Shown piece after piece: positions 1-7,835 of a DNA stretch of 64,000 bases. Every line of letters starts with the position of its first letter. The first letter of the stretch is position 1. The stretch spans positions 992,001-1,056,000 of the forward strand of contig NZ_JADPZX010000001.1 in NCBI RefSeq assembly GCF_015712165.1, written 5' to 3'. Under the pieces are notes generated by a model that saw only the letters and a program-made list of their open reading frames with translations, searched no databases and was not told the DNA's origin. Both the position numbers and the translations under genes were made by a program. This stretch comes from Streptomyces spinoverrucosus (GTDB taxonomy: Bacteria > Actinomycetota > Actinomycetes > Streptomycetales > Streptomycetaceae).

Positions 1-58
1 CGAGTCCGTACGCGGTCGAGCCGACGACGCCGGACAGCAGGATGTTGGTGACGGTCAC
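1..58 (-). CDS. Nucleotidyltransferase-domain protein, N-terminus only (partial)
   Basis: Only the first 19 codons lie in the window. A GTG start, preceded on the minus strand by a G-rich ribosome-binding stretch, opens the peptide MTVTNILLSGVVGSTAYGL. The GSTAYG segment matches the GS-x-AYG signature at the start of small polymerase-beta-like nucleotidyltransferases, where it leads into the metal-binding Asp-x-Asp. The Asp pair lies outside the window, so function is inferred from one short motif. It is divergent from the glycerophosphodiesterase gene. Confidence 0.45.
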   Translation of the reverse strand, partial: MTVTNILLSGVVGSTAYGL

Positions 59-276
59 TGGAGCCCCCCGTTGTTCGAACGCGCGCCCGTTGGTGCGAAG
101 GGCGGCGGACCGTCATGATGCAGCGTCCGGCGGGCGGACGGCCTGTCATTTTCCGGGGTGGCGTGCCCCTCGGGTTCCGCCAGCGTTCACAGCCGCATCA
201 CATCCAGGTCTTCGGGTGCGCCCCGGTGTCGAACTAGCGTCCTGGGATCGTCCCGATACGAACGAGTGAGGTTTCG

Positions 277-1347
277 ATGTCCGCAAGACATGTCCTCGCC
301 GGCCTGACCCTGGTGCCGGTGCTCGCCGTCCCGACGGCCGCCCACGCGACACCGACGGACGGTCCCGGCGCGTTCTCCCACAAGGCGCGCTTCGACCTGC
401 AGGCCCACCGCGGCGGCCTCGGTATGACGACCGAGAGCACCCTGGAAGGGTTCGGCAAGGCGCTGCGGCTGGGGGTGTCCACGCTGGAGCTGGACACCCA
501 GGTCACCAAGGACCGCAAGGTCGTCGTGACGCACGACCGGCAGGTCAGCGCGCAGAAGTGCCGGGACACGGCGCCGGTGGTGCCGGGCGACCCGATGTAC
601 CCGTACGTCGGCAAGTACATCAAGGACCTGACGCTGGCGCAGATCAGGACGATGGACTGCGGCTATCAGCAGCTTCCGGGGCACCCCGAGCAGGAGCGGA
701 TCGAGGGCGCCCGGATGGTCGAGCTCCGCGACGTGCTGAACCTGGTCAAGCGTTACAAGGCCCGGCAGGTCACGCTCAACATCGAGACGAAGGTCGAGGC
801 GGGCGCGCCCGAGCAGACCGCGCCGCGTGAGCTGTTCGTGCGCCGGGTGTTCGAGGAGATCCGCGCCTCGGGCCTGGAGCGCCAGGTCACCGTCCAGTCC
901 TTCGACTGGGGTGCGCTGAAGGCGATGCACAAGCTGGCGCCGAGATGGCCGCTGGTCGCCCTGACCAACTACGACTTCCTCCAGGTCGGCAAGCCCGGCG
1001 CCTCCCCGTGGCTCGGCGGCATCGACGCCGACGACTACGACGGCGACTTCGTGAAGGCCGCCGCGACCGTCCCCGGCGTCAGGGCCCTCTCCCCCAACTA
1101 CGGCTTCCCGCAGAACGGCAAGATCGGCGACCCGGGATTCCGCTTCTACCCGGACCGCACGATGATCGACGAGGCGCACGCCCGGGGCCTGAAGGTCGTC
1201 CCGTGGACCTGCGACGACCCGGCCACGGTGGAGGCGCTGATGGACATGGGCGTCGACGGCATCATCACCAACTACCCCGACCGCGTCCGCCAGATCATGG
1301 CCGACCGCGGGATGCGACTGCCGAAGCCGTACTTCCCACGCCTCTGA
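277..1347 (+). CDS. Secreted glycerophosphodiester phosphodiesterase
   Basis: A 356-residue exported enzyme of the GDPD family, expected to hydrolyse glycerophosphodiesters to glycerol-3-phosphate and an alcohol outside the cell. An N-terminal signal peptide runs to about residue 24 (cleavage near AHA). The mature TIM barrel carries the family landmarks: the AHRGG His-Arg pair near residue 43, an E-S-T in place of the usual E-N-T a few residues later, E-L-D at about residue 71 and the catalytic VVTHD segment near residue 89. The C-terminal part has the conserved VVPWTCDD and GVDGIITNYP motifs. The ATG at 277 has a GTGAGG ribosome site. It stands alone, with a 450-base gap after it. The exact substrate cannot be told from sequence. 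Confidence 0.9.
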   Translation: MSARHVLAGLTLVPVLAVPTAAHATPTDGPGAFSHKARFDLQAHRGGLGMTTESTLEGFGKALRLGVSTLELDTQVTKDRKVVVTHDRQVSAQKCRDTAPVVPGDPMYPYVGKYIKDLTLAQIRTMDCGYQQLPGHPEQERIEGARMVELRDVLNLVKRYKARQVTLNIETKVEAGAPEQTAPRELFVRRVFEEIRASGLERQVTVQSFDWGALKAMHKLAPRWPLVALTNYDFLQVGKPGASPWLGGIDADDYDGDFVKAAATVPGVRALSPNYGFPQNGKIGDPGFRFYPDRTMIDEAHARGLKVVPWTCDDPATVEALMDMGVDGIITNYPDRVRQIMADRGMRLPKPYFPRL

Positions 1348-1799
1348 CGTACCGGGGGCGGAGCACCGTGCCGTCCCCTCCGGGGCAGGGTCAGCACCAG
1401 GTCACCCTGCCGCCCGATGAGACCGTCACCCTGCTGCCGCGTATCGTCACCGCCGACGGACGGGACCCTGCGGGGCCTGCCCGTCGTGGCACGGATCGGG
1501 CTGGGGGACGACCTGAGGGGTCGGCGCTCGTGAGAGCACGGGGAGGGCTGCCCCGCTCCGGACGCGGCCTCCTGATCGCCGTATGGCATGATGTCGCCGC
1601 AGCCGATCATGGCCGATGACCAGCGCCGCGACGCCGACCACGGGCCCGAGGGTGGGGGAAGAGCCCACGAGCCGTGCGCGCGGCGCTGTCGTATGCATAC
1701 GGCAACCCCCTAGCCGATGGGCGTCGGGTGGGCCGTTGGCTTCGCGACATGTGTGGCATGCACAGTCGCAGCCGACTCCCACCTGAAAGGGCATGCCCC
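1348..1799. other. Intergenic region (452 bp) with a 12-bp palindrome
   Basis: I see no convincing gene here on either strand; the open frames are out-of-phase translations of GC-rich DNA. The one notable element is the perfect palindrome CGTATGCATACG at 1690-1701, about 100 bases before the next start, which could be an operator. A GAAAGG ribosome-binding stretch sits at 1784-1791. Confidence 0.5.
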
Positions 1800-3452
1800 A
1801 TGCAGTTCCGAACGGCACGGCGCTGGTTGTTCGGCGGGGCTACGACCGCCTTCGTGGTCGCCGTCACAATCGCCGCGAGCGTGGAGACCGAGCCGACCGC
1901 GCGGCCGACCGACGTGGCGGCCGCAGGGAAGCTGCCGCTGGGACCCGCCATCCTGACGGAGACCCGCACCTCCCGGCAGATCGCTCCGGGTGTGACACAC
2001 ATCGCGATCGAGCGCGGCCAGCCGTCGGCGAACGACTTCTGGACCGTCACGATCGGCCTCGCCACGAGCGAGACGGAGGCCGCCGAGCTGGAGGGCAAGG
2101 TCCGCGCCGCCGGGTACCAGCCGCGGCGTGACCGCACCGCCGGGCCGGATCCCCGGGGGCCGCGCGACCGGCCGCTCGGCTGGATGGTGCGGGTGGGCCG
2201 GTACTCCGACCAGGCCGCCGCCGACCGGGTCAGGAACGAGCTAGCGGCCCGCGGGCTGGCCGGCGGCAGCGTCCAGCACAGCGGCGAGGACGGGCACGCC
2301 ACGACGGGTCCCTGGTCCCTGGACGTGCTCGTCGTCGACCCTGCGCGGTTCCGCGGCAGTCTGCGGTCGGAGCTGACCGACGGAATCGTGCCGGGCCGCG
2401 AGACGACGAGCTCGGTGGCGCGTCGCACCGGCGCCCTCGCCGCGGTCAACGGCGGCTATTTCGTCACCGGTGGCGCTCACACGACTCCCGGCAACTGGGT
2501 GGCGGGCACCGACGGCGATCCCGCCGGCATCTCGGTGATCGGCGGCTCCCTCGTCTCGGAGGCCGTGAACGGGCGGCCCGCCCTGGTCGTGCCCGGCGAC
2601 TCCGGGCAGGGCACCTCGGTACGCCGGCTCAGGACCAGAATCACGGTCCGTGCGGCGGACGGCGCCACCCGCGAGGTGACCGGCCTCAACCGGCAGTCCG
2701 GCCTGATCGTGAACTGCGGCGGCGCCGGGAACGCCACCCCCTTCTCCCACCCGGCGCACGACTACACCTGCGGCAACGCCGACGAACTCGTGGCCGTCAC
2801 CGCCAGGTTCGGCGCCACCGCTCCGCAGGGCCCCGGATACCAGGTCACCCTCGACGCCGGCGGACGGGTGACCGCACTGCGGGCCGGCCGAGGCGGTTCC
2901 GTCCCCGCGCGCGGCACCGTGCTCCAGGGCACCGGGACGGGAGCCCAATGGCTGCGGGCCCACGCCCGGATCGGTGCCCGGATGTCGGTGCGCAGCACGG
3001 TGGTGGACGCCGAGAAGGGGACCCCGCTGCCGCTCACCGCGAAGACGTCCGTCGTCAACGGGGGTCCGCTGCTGCTGCGCAACGGCACCACGGTCCTCGA
3101 CCCGGTCCGTGACGGATGGAGCCCCGAGGACGTCCGGGGCGCGGACCGCGCCGCCATCTACAACGGCTGGTACCTGCGCCGAAATCCGCGTACCGCCGCC
3201 GGAGTCACCCGGGACGGGCGCGTTGTCCTGCTCACCGTCGACGGCCGCCACCCCGGCCACAGCGCCGGGCTGTCGATCACCGAGACCGCCGCGGTCATGC
3301 GCAGCCTGGGCGCGGTGAACGCGCTCAACCTGGACGGCGGCGGCTCCACGGCGATGGTCGTGCGCAACGCGCCACAGGGCCTGCCCAGCGACCCCACCGG
3401 CGAACGTGCGGCCGCCGACGCGCTCGTCGTCCTGCCCGAGTCGGCCCGCTAG
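1800..3452 (+). CDS. Exported SPOR-domain / phosphodiester glycosidase (NAGPA) family protein
   Basis: A 550-residue protein with an N-terminal signal or anchor helix (about residues 8-27). A SPOR-like peptidoglycan-binding stretch covers about residues 70-150, with two paired FWTVTIG / GWMVRVG strands. It is followed by the NAGPA fold named for N-acetylglucosamine-1-phosphodiester alpha-N-acetylglucosaminidase. The NAGPA region shows the hallmark VNGGYF motif and a C-terminal NLDGGGSTAM motif. I chose the ATG at 1800 rather than upstream in-frame starts because it is followed directly by the signal peptide and preceded by GAAAGG. It probably acts at the cell wall on a glycosyl phosphodiester; the substrate is unknown. 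No operon partner is evident. Confidence 0.8.
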   Translation: MQFRTARRWLFGGATTAFVVAVTIAASVETEPTARPTDVAAAGKLPLGPAILTETRTSRQIAPGVTHIAIERGQPSANDFWTVTIGLATSETEAAELEGKVRAAGYQPRRDRTAGPDPRGPRDRPLGWMVRVGRYSDQAAADRVRNELAARGLAGGSVQHSGEDGHATTGPWSLDVLVVDPARFRGSLRSELTDGIVPGRETTSSVARRTGALAAVNGGYFVTGGAHTTPGNWVAGTDGDPAGISVIGGSLVSEAVNGRPALVVPGDSGQGTSVRRLRTRITVRAADGATREVTGLNRQSGLIVNCGGAGNATPFSHPAHDYTCGNADELVAVTARFGATAPQGPGYQVTLDAGGRVTALRAGRGGSVPARGTVLQGTGTGAQWLRAHARIGARMSVRSTVVDAEKGTPLPLTAKTSVVNGGPLLLRNGTTVLDPVRDGWSPEDVRGADRAAIYNGWYLRRNPRTAAGVTRDGRVVLLTVDGRHPGHSAGLSITETAAVMRSLGAVNALNLDGGGSTAMVVRNAPQGLPSDPTGERAAADALVVLPESAR

Positions 3453-3610
3453 CGGAAAGACGCAATCACGTCCCGTACGTGAAGCCGCTGACCCCGCGAC
3501 CGCGTGGCGCCGGCTCCTGGGAGGCCCGAGTCCGGCACGCGTGAAGGCAGGACACGGGCCTCCGCCAGGGTGAGGGATGTCGACGCGGGGTCCCACACAT
3601 CTGGGCCACG

Positions 3611-3644
3611 CAAAAATGGTGGTCGGGATCTCTCCCGACCACCA
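3611..3644 (-). terminator. Rho-independent terminator of tRNA-Leu
   Basis: On the minus strand ATGGTGGTCGGGA pairs perfectly with TCCCGACCACCAT across a 3-4 nt loop and is followed by TTTTTG. It lies 19 bases past the 3' end of the tRNA gene, a textbook intrinsic terminator and rare in being T-tailed in this GC-rich DNA. Confidence 0.9.
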
Positions 3645-3662
3645 TGTCGATGATCTGATCTG

Positions 3663-3747
3663 TGTCCGAGGGGGGACTTGAACCCCCACGCCCGATAAAG
3701 GGCACTAGCACCTCAAGCTAGCGCGTCTGCCATTCCGCCACCCGGAC
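3663..3747 (-). tRNA. tRNA-Leu (anticodon GAG)
   Basis: An 85-nt class II tRNA with a 7-bp acceptor stem (GTCCGGG with CTCGGAC, one G-T wobble) and discriminator A. The anticodon stem is CTAGC/GCTAG around the loop TTGAGGT, giving anticodon GAG (codon CUC). A long variable arm typical of leucine tRNAs and the T-arm loop GTTCAAGTC complete it. CCA is not encoded. No integrase gene or matching att repeat is visible beside it. Confidence 0.95.
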
Positions 3748-3858
3748 GAGGTGTCTGCCGCCTTGCAGGAGATGTTCCGCGCGGCGACAGAGACAACAAT
3801 ACCAAGGTTTCGGAGTGCCCTTCACCTGCGTTTCCGCCCTGACTGCACAAGGAAAGAT

Positions 3859-3900
3859 GACCGATCGTGCCCAGAGGGTTACTCCTGGGCACGATCGGTC
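3859..3900 (-). terminator. Perfect 16-bp hairpin downstream of aldehyde dehydrogenase gene
   Basis: GACCGATCGTGCCCAG at 3859-3874 pairs perfectly with 3885-3900 across a 10-nt loop. It starts 16 bases after the stop of the leftward aldehyde dehydrogenase gene and is followed on that strand by a moderately T-rich stretch, so it is probably its terminator. Confidence 0.75.
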
Positions 3901-3915
3901 GGAAGCCGGGCCTCC

Positions 3916-5457
3916 CTACGGCATCAGGTGGTACTCCGGGAAGTTCCCCGGCAGCCGCTCCCCCGCCGGGCCCTGTGTCACCGCCCGCACCAGCAGCTCG
4001 CCGCCGACGAACGCACCCCGCCAGGACGCGCCGAACCCGCCGAAGAGCTCCTCGCGGTCGCCGCGGGAGCGTGGCGTGCCGTGGCCGGTCTTGAAGGCGC
4101 GGATCTGCGGGGCGAGCCGTTCGTACGTCGCCCGGTCGTCCGTGGAGAGCGTGGCGACGAGCGCGCCGTTGGACGCGTTCATCGCGGCGAGCAGCTCGGC
4201 CTCGGTGTCGACCAGGACGATGGTGTCGACCGGGCCGAAGGGTTCCGCGTGGTGCAGCGGGGAGGACGGCGGCGGGTTGAGCAGCGTGACCGGCTGGACG
4301 TACGCCGAGGTGTCCTGGCCGGGCAGGAAGCGGGCGTCGCTCAGCTTGCCGCGGTGCAGCGGGACGGCGCCGCGGTCGACTGCCTCGGCCACCTGGTCGT
4401 TGAGCTCCTTGGCCTTGGCGGCGTTGATCAACGGGCCGAAGTCCAGCGCCGGGTAGGGGTCGTCGCGTTTCTCGACGGCGAGCGGGTGGCCGACCGTGAG
4501 CGTGCGGACCGCCGGGAGGTACGCCGACAGGAACTCGTCGAACAGCGCGCGCTGGACGACGAAGCGCGGGTAGGCCGTGCAGCGCTGTTTGCCGTAGTCG
4601 AAGAGCTTGGGCACGACCGCCGTGAGCGCGTCCCAGTCCGAGTAGTTCCAGATGCCCCAGGTGTTGAGTCCTTCCTGTTCGAGGATGTGCCGCTTGCCGA
4701 GGTCGGCGACGGCCGTGGCCACCGCGGCGCCGGTGTCGCGGCCGCCGACGAAGGAGACGCAGCCGATCTCCGGCGCCCGTACCAGCGCCTCGGACAGCTC
4801 GCCTCCGCTGCCGCTGACGAGGGTGACGGGCAGTCCCTCGCGGGCGGCGAGCGCACAGGCCAGGGTCAGACAGGCGACACCGCCGTCGGTCGGGGTCTTG
4901 GCGATGACCGCGTTGCCTGCCAGTGCCTGTACCAGCATTGCGTGAACGAGCACGCTCATCGGGTAGTTCCAGCTCGCGATGTTGGACACCGGCCCGTCCA
5001 GCGGGGCCCGCCCGGCGAGCATCGGGTCGATGCCGTCGACGTACCAGCGCACTCCGTCGATGGCGCGGTCCACGTCCGCCTGTGCGAGCCGCCACGGCTT
5101 GCCGATCTCCCAGACGAGCAGCAGCGCGAGCAGTTCGCGGTGCTCGCTGAGCGCGTCGAGGGTGGCGGCGACCCGGGCGCGGCGTTCGTCGAGGGGGAGG
5201 TGCCGCCAGGCGCGGTGCTGGTCGAGTGAGGCGCGGACGGCCTGCTGGGCGGTGGCGCGGTCCAGGCGCGGCGGGCCCGCTATGGGGGTGCCGTCGACGG
5301 GGGTGGTGGCGGGGAGGGCACGGCCGTCCGCCTGCCAGGTGGCGTTCCAGTGGTTGAGGACGCGGTCGTCCCGGAACGCCTCGGGGGCGACGGCGAGGCA
5401 GCGCTGCCAGGCGTCGGCCCAGGTGGTGCCGGATTTCAGGGTGAGGGTGGGTGCCAT
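3916..5457 (-). CDS. Aldehyde dehydrogenase family protein
   Basis: A 513-residue NAD(P)-dependent aldehyde dehydrogenase. Recognisable parts are the substrate/cofactor segment SWNYPMSVLVHA near residue 165, the cofactor-binding VSFVGG, and LEQEG, which takes the place of the usual E-L-G-G but keeps the catalytic Glu. The nucleophile segment KQRCTAYPR carries the catalytic Cys near residue 300. I chose the ATG at 5457 over one eight codons upstream because GGAGCTC sits seven bases before it. It is the last gene leftward of the succinyl-CoA ligase pair, separated from it by a strong hairpin. The neighbourhood points to oxalate/glyoxylate metabolism, so a glyoxylate or short-aldehyde substrate is possible, but nothing in the sequence fixes it. 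Confidence 0.85.
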   Translation of the reverse strand: MAPTLTLKSGTTWADAWQRCLAVAPEAFRDDRVLNHWNATWQADGRALPATTPVDGTPIAGPPRLDRATAQQAVRASLDQHRAWRHLPLDERRARVAATLDALSEHRELLALLLVWEIGKPWRLAQADVDRAIDGVRWYVDGIDPMLAGRAPLDGPVSNIASWNYPMSVLVHAMLVQALAGNAVIAKTPTDGGVACLTLACALAAREGLPVTLVSGSGGELSEALVRAPEIGCVSFVGGRDTGAAVATAVADLGKRHILEQEGLNTWGIWNYSDWDALTAVVPKLFDYGKQRCTAYPRFVVQRALFDEFLSAYLPAVRTLTVGHPLAVEKRDDPYPALDFGPLINAAKAKELNDQVAEAVDRGAVPLHRGKLSDARFLPGQDTSAYVQPVTLLNPPPSSPLHHAEPFGPVDTIVLVDTEAELLAAMNASNGALVATLSTDDRATYERLAPQIRAFKTGHGTPRSRGDREELFGGFGASWRGAFVGGELLVRAVTQGPAGERLPGNFPEYHLMP

Positions 5458-5505
5458 TGGTGAGCTCCGCTCTCGGTGCACAGTCGGGGCGGGAGGTGCA
5501 TGGCC

Positions 5506-5544
5506 CGACGCCGCGCACGGCTCGCACTGCTGTGCGCGGCGTCG
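5506..5544 (-). terminator. 13-bp perfect hairpin between sucCD and aldehyde dehydrogenase
   Basis: CGACGCCGCGCAC (5506-5518) pairs perfectly with GTGCGCGGCGTCG (5532-5544) over a 13-nt loop, about 90 bases past the sucD stop. It may end or attenuate the sucCD transcript before the aldehyde dehydrogenase gene. Two perfect tandem copies of the 13-mer GTCGAAATCGTCG (5544-5569) adjoin it. Confidence 0.6.
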
Positions 5545-5633
5545 TCGAAATCGTCGGTCGAAATCGTCGTACGAATGAAGCTACTGACGCGTCAACAAGC
5601 GCGACAGTCACCGGTCGGCGACTATGAGTGACG

Positions 5634-6518
5634 TCACTTACCGGCTTCCAGCGCGGCCGGCACCAGGCGGGCGGTCTCGGTCGGTGTGCTCCCCACCCGC
5701 ACGCCGACCGCCTCCAGTGCTTCCTTCTTCGCCTGTGCCGTGCCGGACGAGCCGGAGACGATGGCGCCGGCGTGCCCCATCGTCTTGCCCTCGGGGGCGG
5801 TGAAACCGGCGATGTAGCCGACGACCGGCTTGGTGACGTGCTCGCGGATGTACGCGGCGGCCCGTTCCTCCGCGTCGCCGCCGATCTCGCCGATCAGCAC
5901 GATCAGTTCGGTGTCGGGGTCGTCCTGGAAGGCGGCCAGGCAGTCGATGTGGGTGGTGCCGACGACCGGGTCGCCGCCGATGCCGACGCAGGTCGAGAAG
6001 CCGATGTCGCGGAGCTCGTACATCAGTTGGTACGTCAGCGTGCCGGACTTCGACACCAGTCCGATCCGGCCGGGCTTGGCGATGTCGGCCGGGATGATGC
6101 CCGCGTTGGACTGGCCGGGGGTGATCAGGCCGGGACAGTTGGGGCCGATGATCCGGGTGCCCTTCTGTTTCGCGTACGCCGTGAAGGCGACGGAGTCGTG
6201 GACCGGGATGCCCTCGGTGATGACGACGGCGAGGCCGATGCCGGCGTCGGCGGCCTCGACGACCGCCTGCTTGGCGAAGGCGGGCGGCACGAAGACGACG
6301 GTCACGTCGGCTCCGGTCGCCGCCATGCCGTCGCCCACCGAGCCGAAGACGGGCACCGCTCGGTCGTCGAAGTCGACGGTGCGGCCCGCCTTGCGCGGGT
6401 TGACGCCGCCGACGACGTTGGTGCCGGCGGCGAGCATGCGCCGGGTGTGCTTCATGCCCTCGCCGCCGGTCATGCCCTGGACGAGGACCTTGCTCTCCTT
6501 GGTGAGGTAGATGGCCAT
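5634..6518 (-). CDS. sucD: Succinate-CoA ligase (ADP-forming), alpha subunit
   Basis: A 294-residue alpha subunit of succinyl-CoA synthetase. The N-terminal CoA-binding Rossmann domain ([15 protein letters not shown]) is followed by the ligase domain with IGPNCPG near residue 125 and the phospho-His segment GHAGAI (His near residue 245). Length is close to the usual 289-295. AAGGAG sits ahead of the ATG, and the gene starts 10 bases after the sucC stop, so the pair forms one operon. Divergence from the oxalate decarboxylase/transferase operon suggests this is an accessory ligase for the oxalate pathway, perhaps supplying succinyl-CoA as CoA donor or acting on formate or oxalate. That specialised role is inference; the family assignment is firm. 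Confidence 0.92.
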   Translation of the reverse strand: MAIYLTKESKVLVQGMTGGEGMKHTRRMLAAGTNVVGGVNPRKAGRTVDFDDRAVPVFGSVGDGMAATGADVTVVFVPPAFAKQAVVEAADAGIGLAVVITEGIPVHDSVAFTAYAKQKGTRIIGPNCPGLITPGQSNAGIIPADIAKPGRIGLVSKSGTLTYQLMYELRDIGFSTCVGIGGDPVVGTTHIDCLAAFQDDPDTELIVLIGEIGGDAEERAAAYIREHVTKPVVGYIAGFTAPEGKTMGHAGAIVSGSSGTAQAKKEALEAVGVRVGSTPTETARLVPAALEAGK

Positions 6519-6528
6519 GTCCGTCTCC

Positions 6529-7659
6529 TTAGGCGGCGTTGGCGAGCTCGGCGGCCGTGCGGGCGGCGCCGTCCATGGTGGTGGCCTGCTGGACCAGGGG
6601 ATGCGCGCGTTCGTCGAGGATCGCGCGGCCGCGTGCGGCGTTGTTGCCGTCGAGCCGGACGACCAGGGGTTTGGTCAGCCGGACGGTGTCCAGCGCCTGC
6701 ACGATGCCGTCGGCGACCGCGTCGCATGCCGTGATGCCGCCGAAGACGTTGACGAAGACCGACTTCACGGCCGGGTCGGAGAGGATGACGGACAGGCCGT
6801 CGGCCATGATCTGGGCGGAGGCTCCGCCGCCGATGTCGAGGAAGTTGGCGGGTCGGGCGCCGCAGCCCGCGACGACGTCGAGCGTCGACATGACGAGTCC
6901 GGCGCCGTTGCCGATGATGCCGACCTCGCCGTCGAGCTTGACGTAGTTGAGGCCGCGTGCGGCGGCCACCGCCTCCAGCGGGTCGTCGTGCTCCGCGCTG
7001 TCTGCGCCCCAACGCGTCTGCCGGAAGCGGGCGTTGTCGTCCAGGGTGACCTTGCCGTCGAGAGCGAGGATCTGCCCCTGTGCGGTGCGCACCAGCGGGT
7101 TGACCTCGACGAGCAGGGCGTCCTCGCGGACCAGCACCTCCCACAGCCGTACCAGCACGTCGACCGTCTGCGGGGGCAGTCCGGCCGCCTCGGCGATCCG
7201 GCCCGCCTTCGCCGAGGTGACGCCCTCGGCGGGATCGATGGGGATGCGAGCCACGGCCTCGGGCCTGCTCGCGGCTACCTCCTCGATGTCCATGCCGCCC
7301 TCCGCGGAGGCGATCGCGAGAAAGCCGCCGGCCGCGCGGTCGAGGACATAGGAGACATAGAACTCGGTCTCTATGTCGACGGGTTGCGCCAGCATCACCT
7401 TGCCGACCGTGTGGCCCTTGATGTCCATGCCGAGGATCTGGCGTGCCGTCAGCTCGGCGGCGGCCGGGTCGGCGGCGAGCTTCACGCCGCCCGCCTTGCC
7501 CCGGCCGCCCGTCTTGACCTGCGCCTTGACGACGACACGACCGCCGAGCCGGCGGGCTATCTCACGCGCCTCCTTGGGCGAGTCGGTGACCTCGGCCCTC
7601 GGCACCAAGATGCCGTGTTCCTCGAAGAGTTCCCTTGCCTGGTGTTCGTACAGGTCCAT
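6529..7659 (-). CDS. sucC: Succinate-CoA ligase (ADP-forming), beta subunit
   Basis: A 376-residue ATP-grasp beta subunit. It opens with the family-typical [17 protein letters not shown], continues with [20 protein letters not shown] (ATP-grasp) and carries the C-terminal flavodoxin-like domain with [12 protein letters not shown] and [15 protein letters not shown] lies six bases before the ATG. It leads the two-gene operon with sucD. Its promoter faces the TPP-enzyme gene across a 176-bp region holding the operator-like palindrome at 7761-7784. The beta-subunit specificity residues for ADP versus GDP cannot be judged here. Confidence 0.92.
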   Translation of the reverse strand: MDLYEHQARELFEEHGILVPRAEVTDSPKEAREIARRLGGRVVVKAQVKTGGRGKAGGVKLAADPAAAELTARQILGMDIKGHTVGKVMLAQPVDIETEFYVSYVLDRAAGGFLAIASAEGGMDIEEVAASRPEAVARIPIDPAEGVTSAKAGRIAEAAGLPPQTVDVLVRLWEVLVREDALLVEVNPLVRTAQGQILALDGKVTLDDNARFRQTRWGADSAEHDDPLEAVAAARGLNYVKLDGEVGIIGNGAGLVMSTLDVVAGCGARPANFLDIGGGASAQIMADGLSVILSDPAVKSVFVNVFGGITACDAVADGIVQALDTVRLTKPLVVRLDGNNAARGRAILDERAHPLVQQATTMDGAARTAAELANAA

Positions 7660-7760
7660 CTCGGCTCCTGACTACTGAGTCTTCCGGGGCGACCCCGAGA
7701 CTCCCGAAAACTGCCGCACGCCCCCTGGACACCACCGACCGGATGCGGGATAACAAGCTT

Positions 7761-7796
7761 CATACAGTATTCGTCGACTGTATGCAATGTACTGCG
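7761..7796. promoter_or_regulatory. Candidate FadR/GntR-type operator, divergent oxalate promoter
   Basis: CATACAGT-N8-ACTGTATG (7761-7784) is a perfect inverted repeat, and the right arm continues into ACTGTATGCAATGTACTG. The core ACTGTA-KR-CAA recurs at 39542 before the reductase/formate dehydrogenase operon and, inverted, at 36837-36847 before the GntR gene. TATTCGTCGAC inside it also matches TATTTCGTCGAC at 39553-39564. It sits between sucC and the TPP-enzyme gene and could control both. Confidence 0.65.
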
Positions 7797-7835
7797 AGAG
7801 CGTTCCAACCCCCTAGGAAGGGACAGGACTTCGCC

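Noticed and set aside
1272..1818. Leftward open frames in the 1.35-1.8 kb gap
   Set aside because: No ribosome site, no recognisable domain, and composition typical of non-coding frame shadows.
3663..3747. tRNA-Leu as an integration site for a mobile element
   Set aside because: No integrase, excisionase or repeated 3' tRNA end is visible nearby; neighbours on both sides look like core metabolism.
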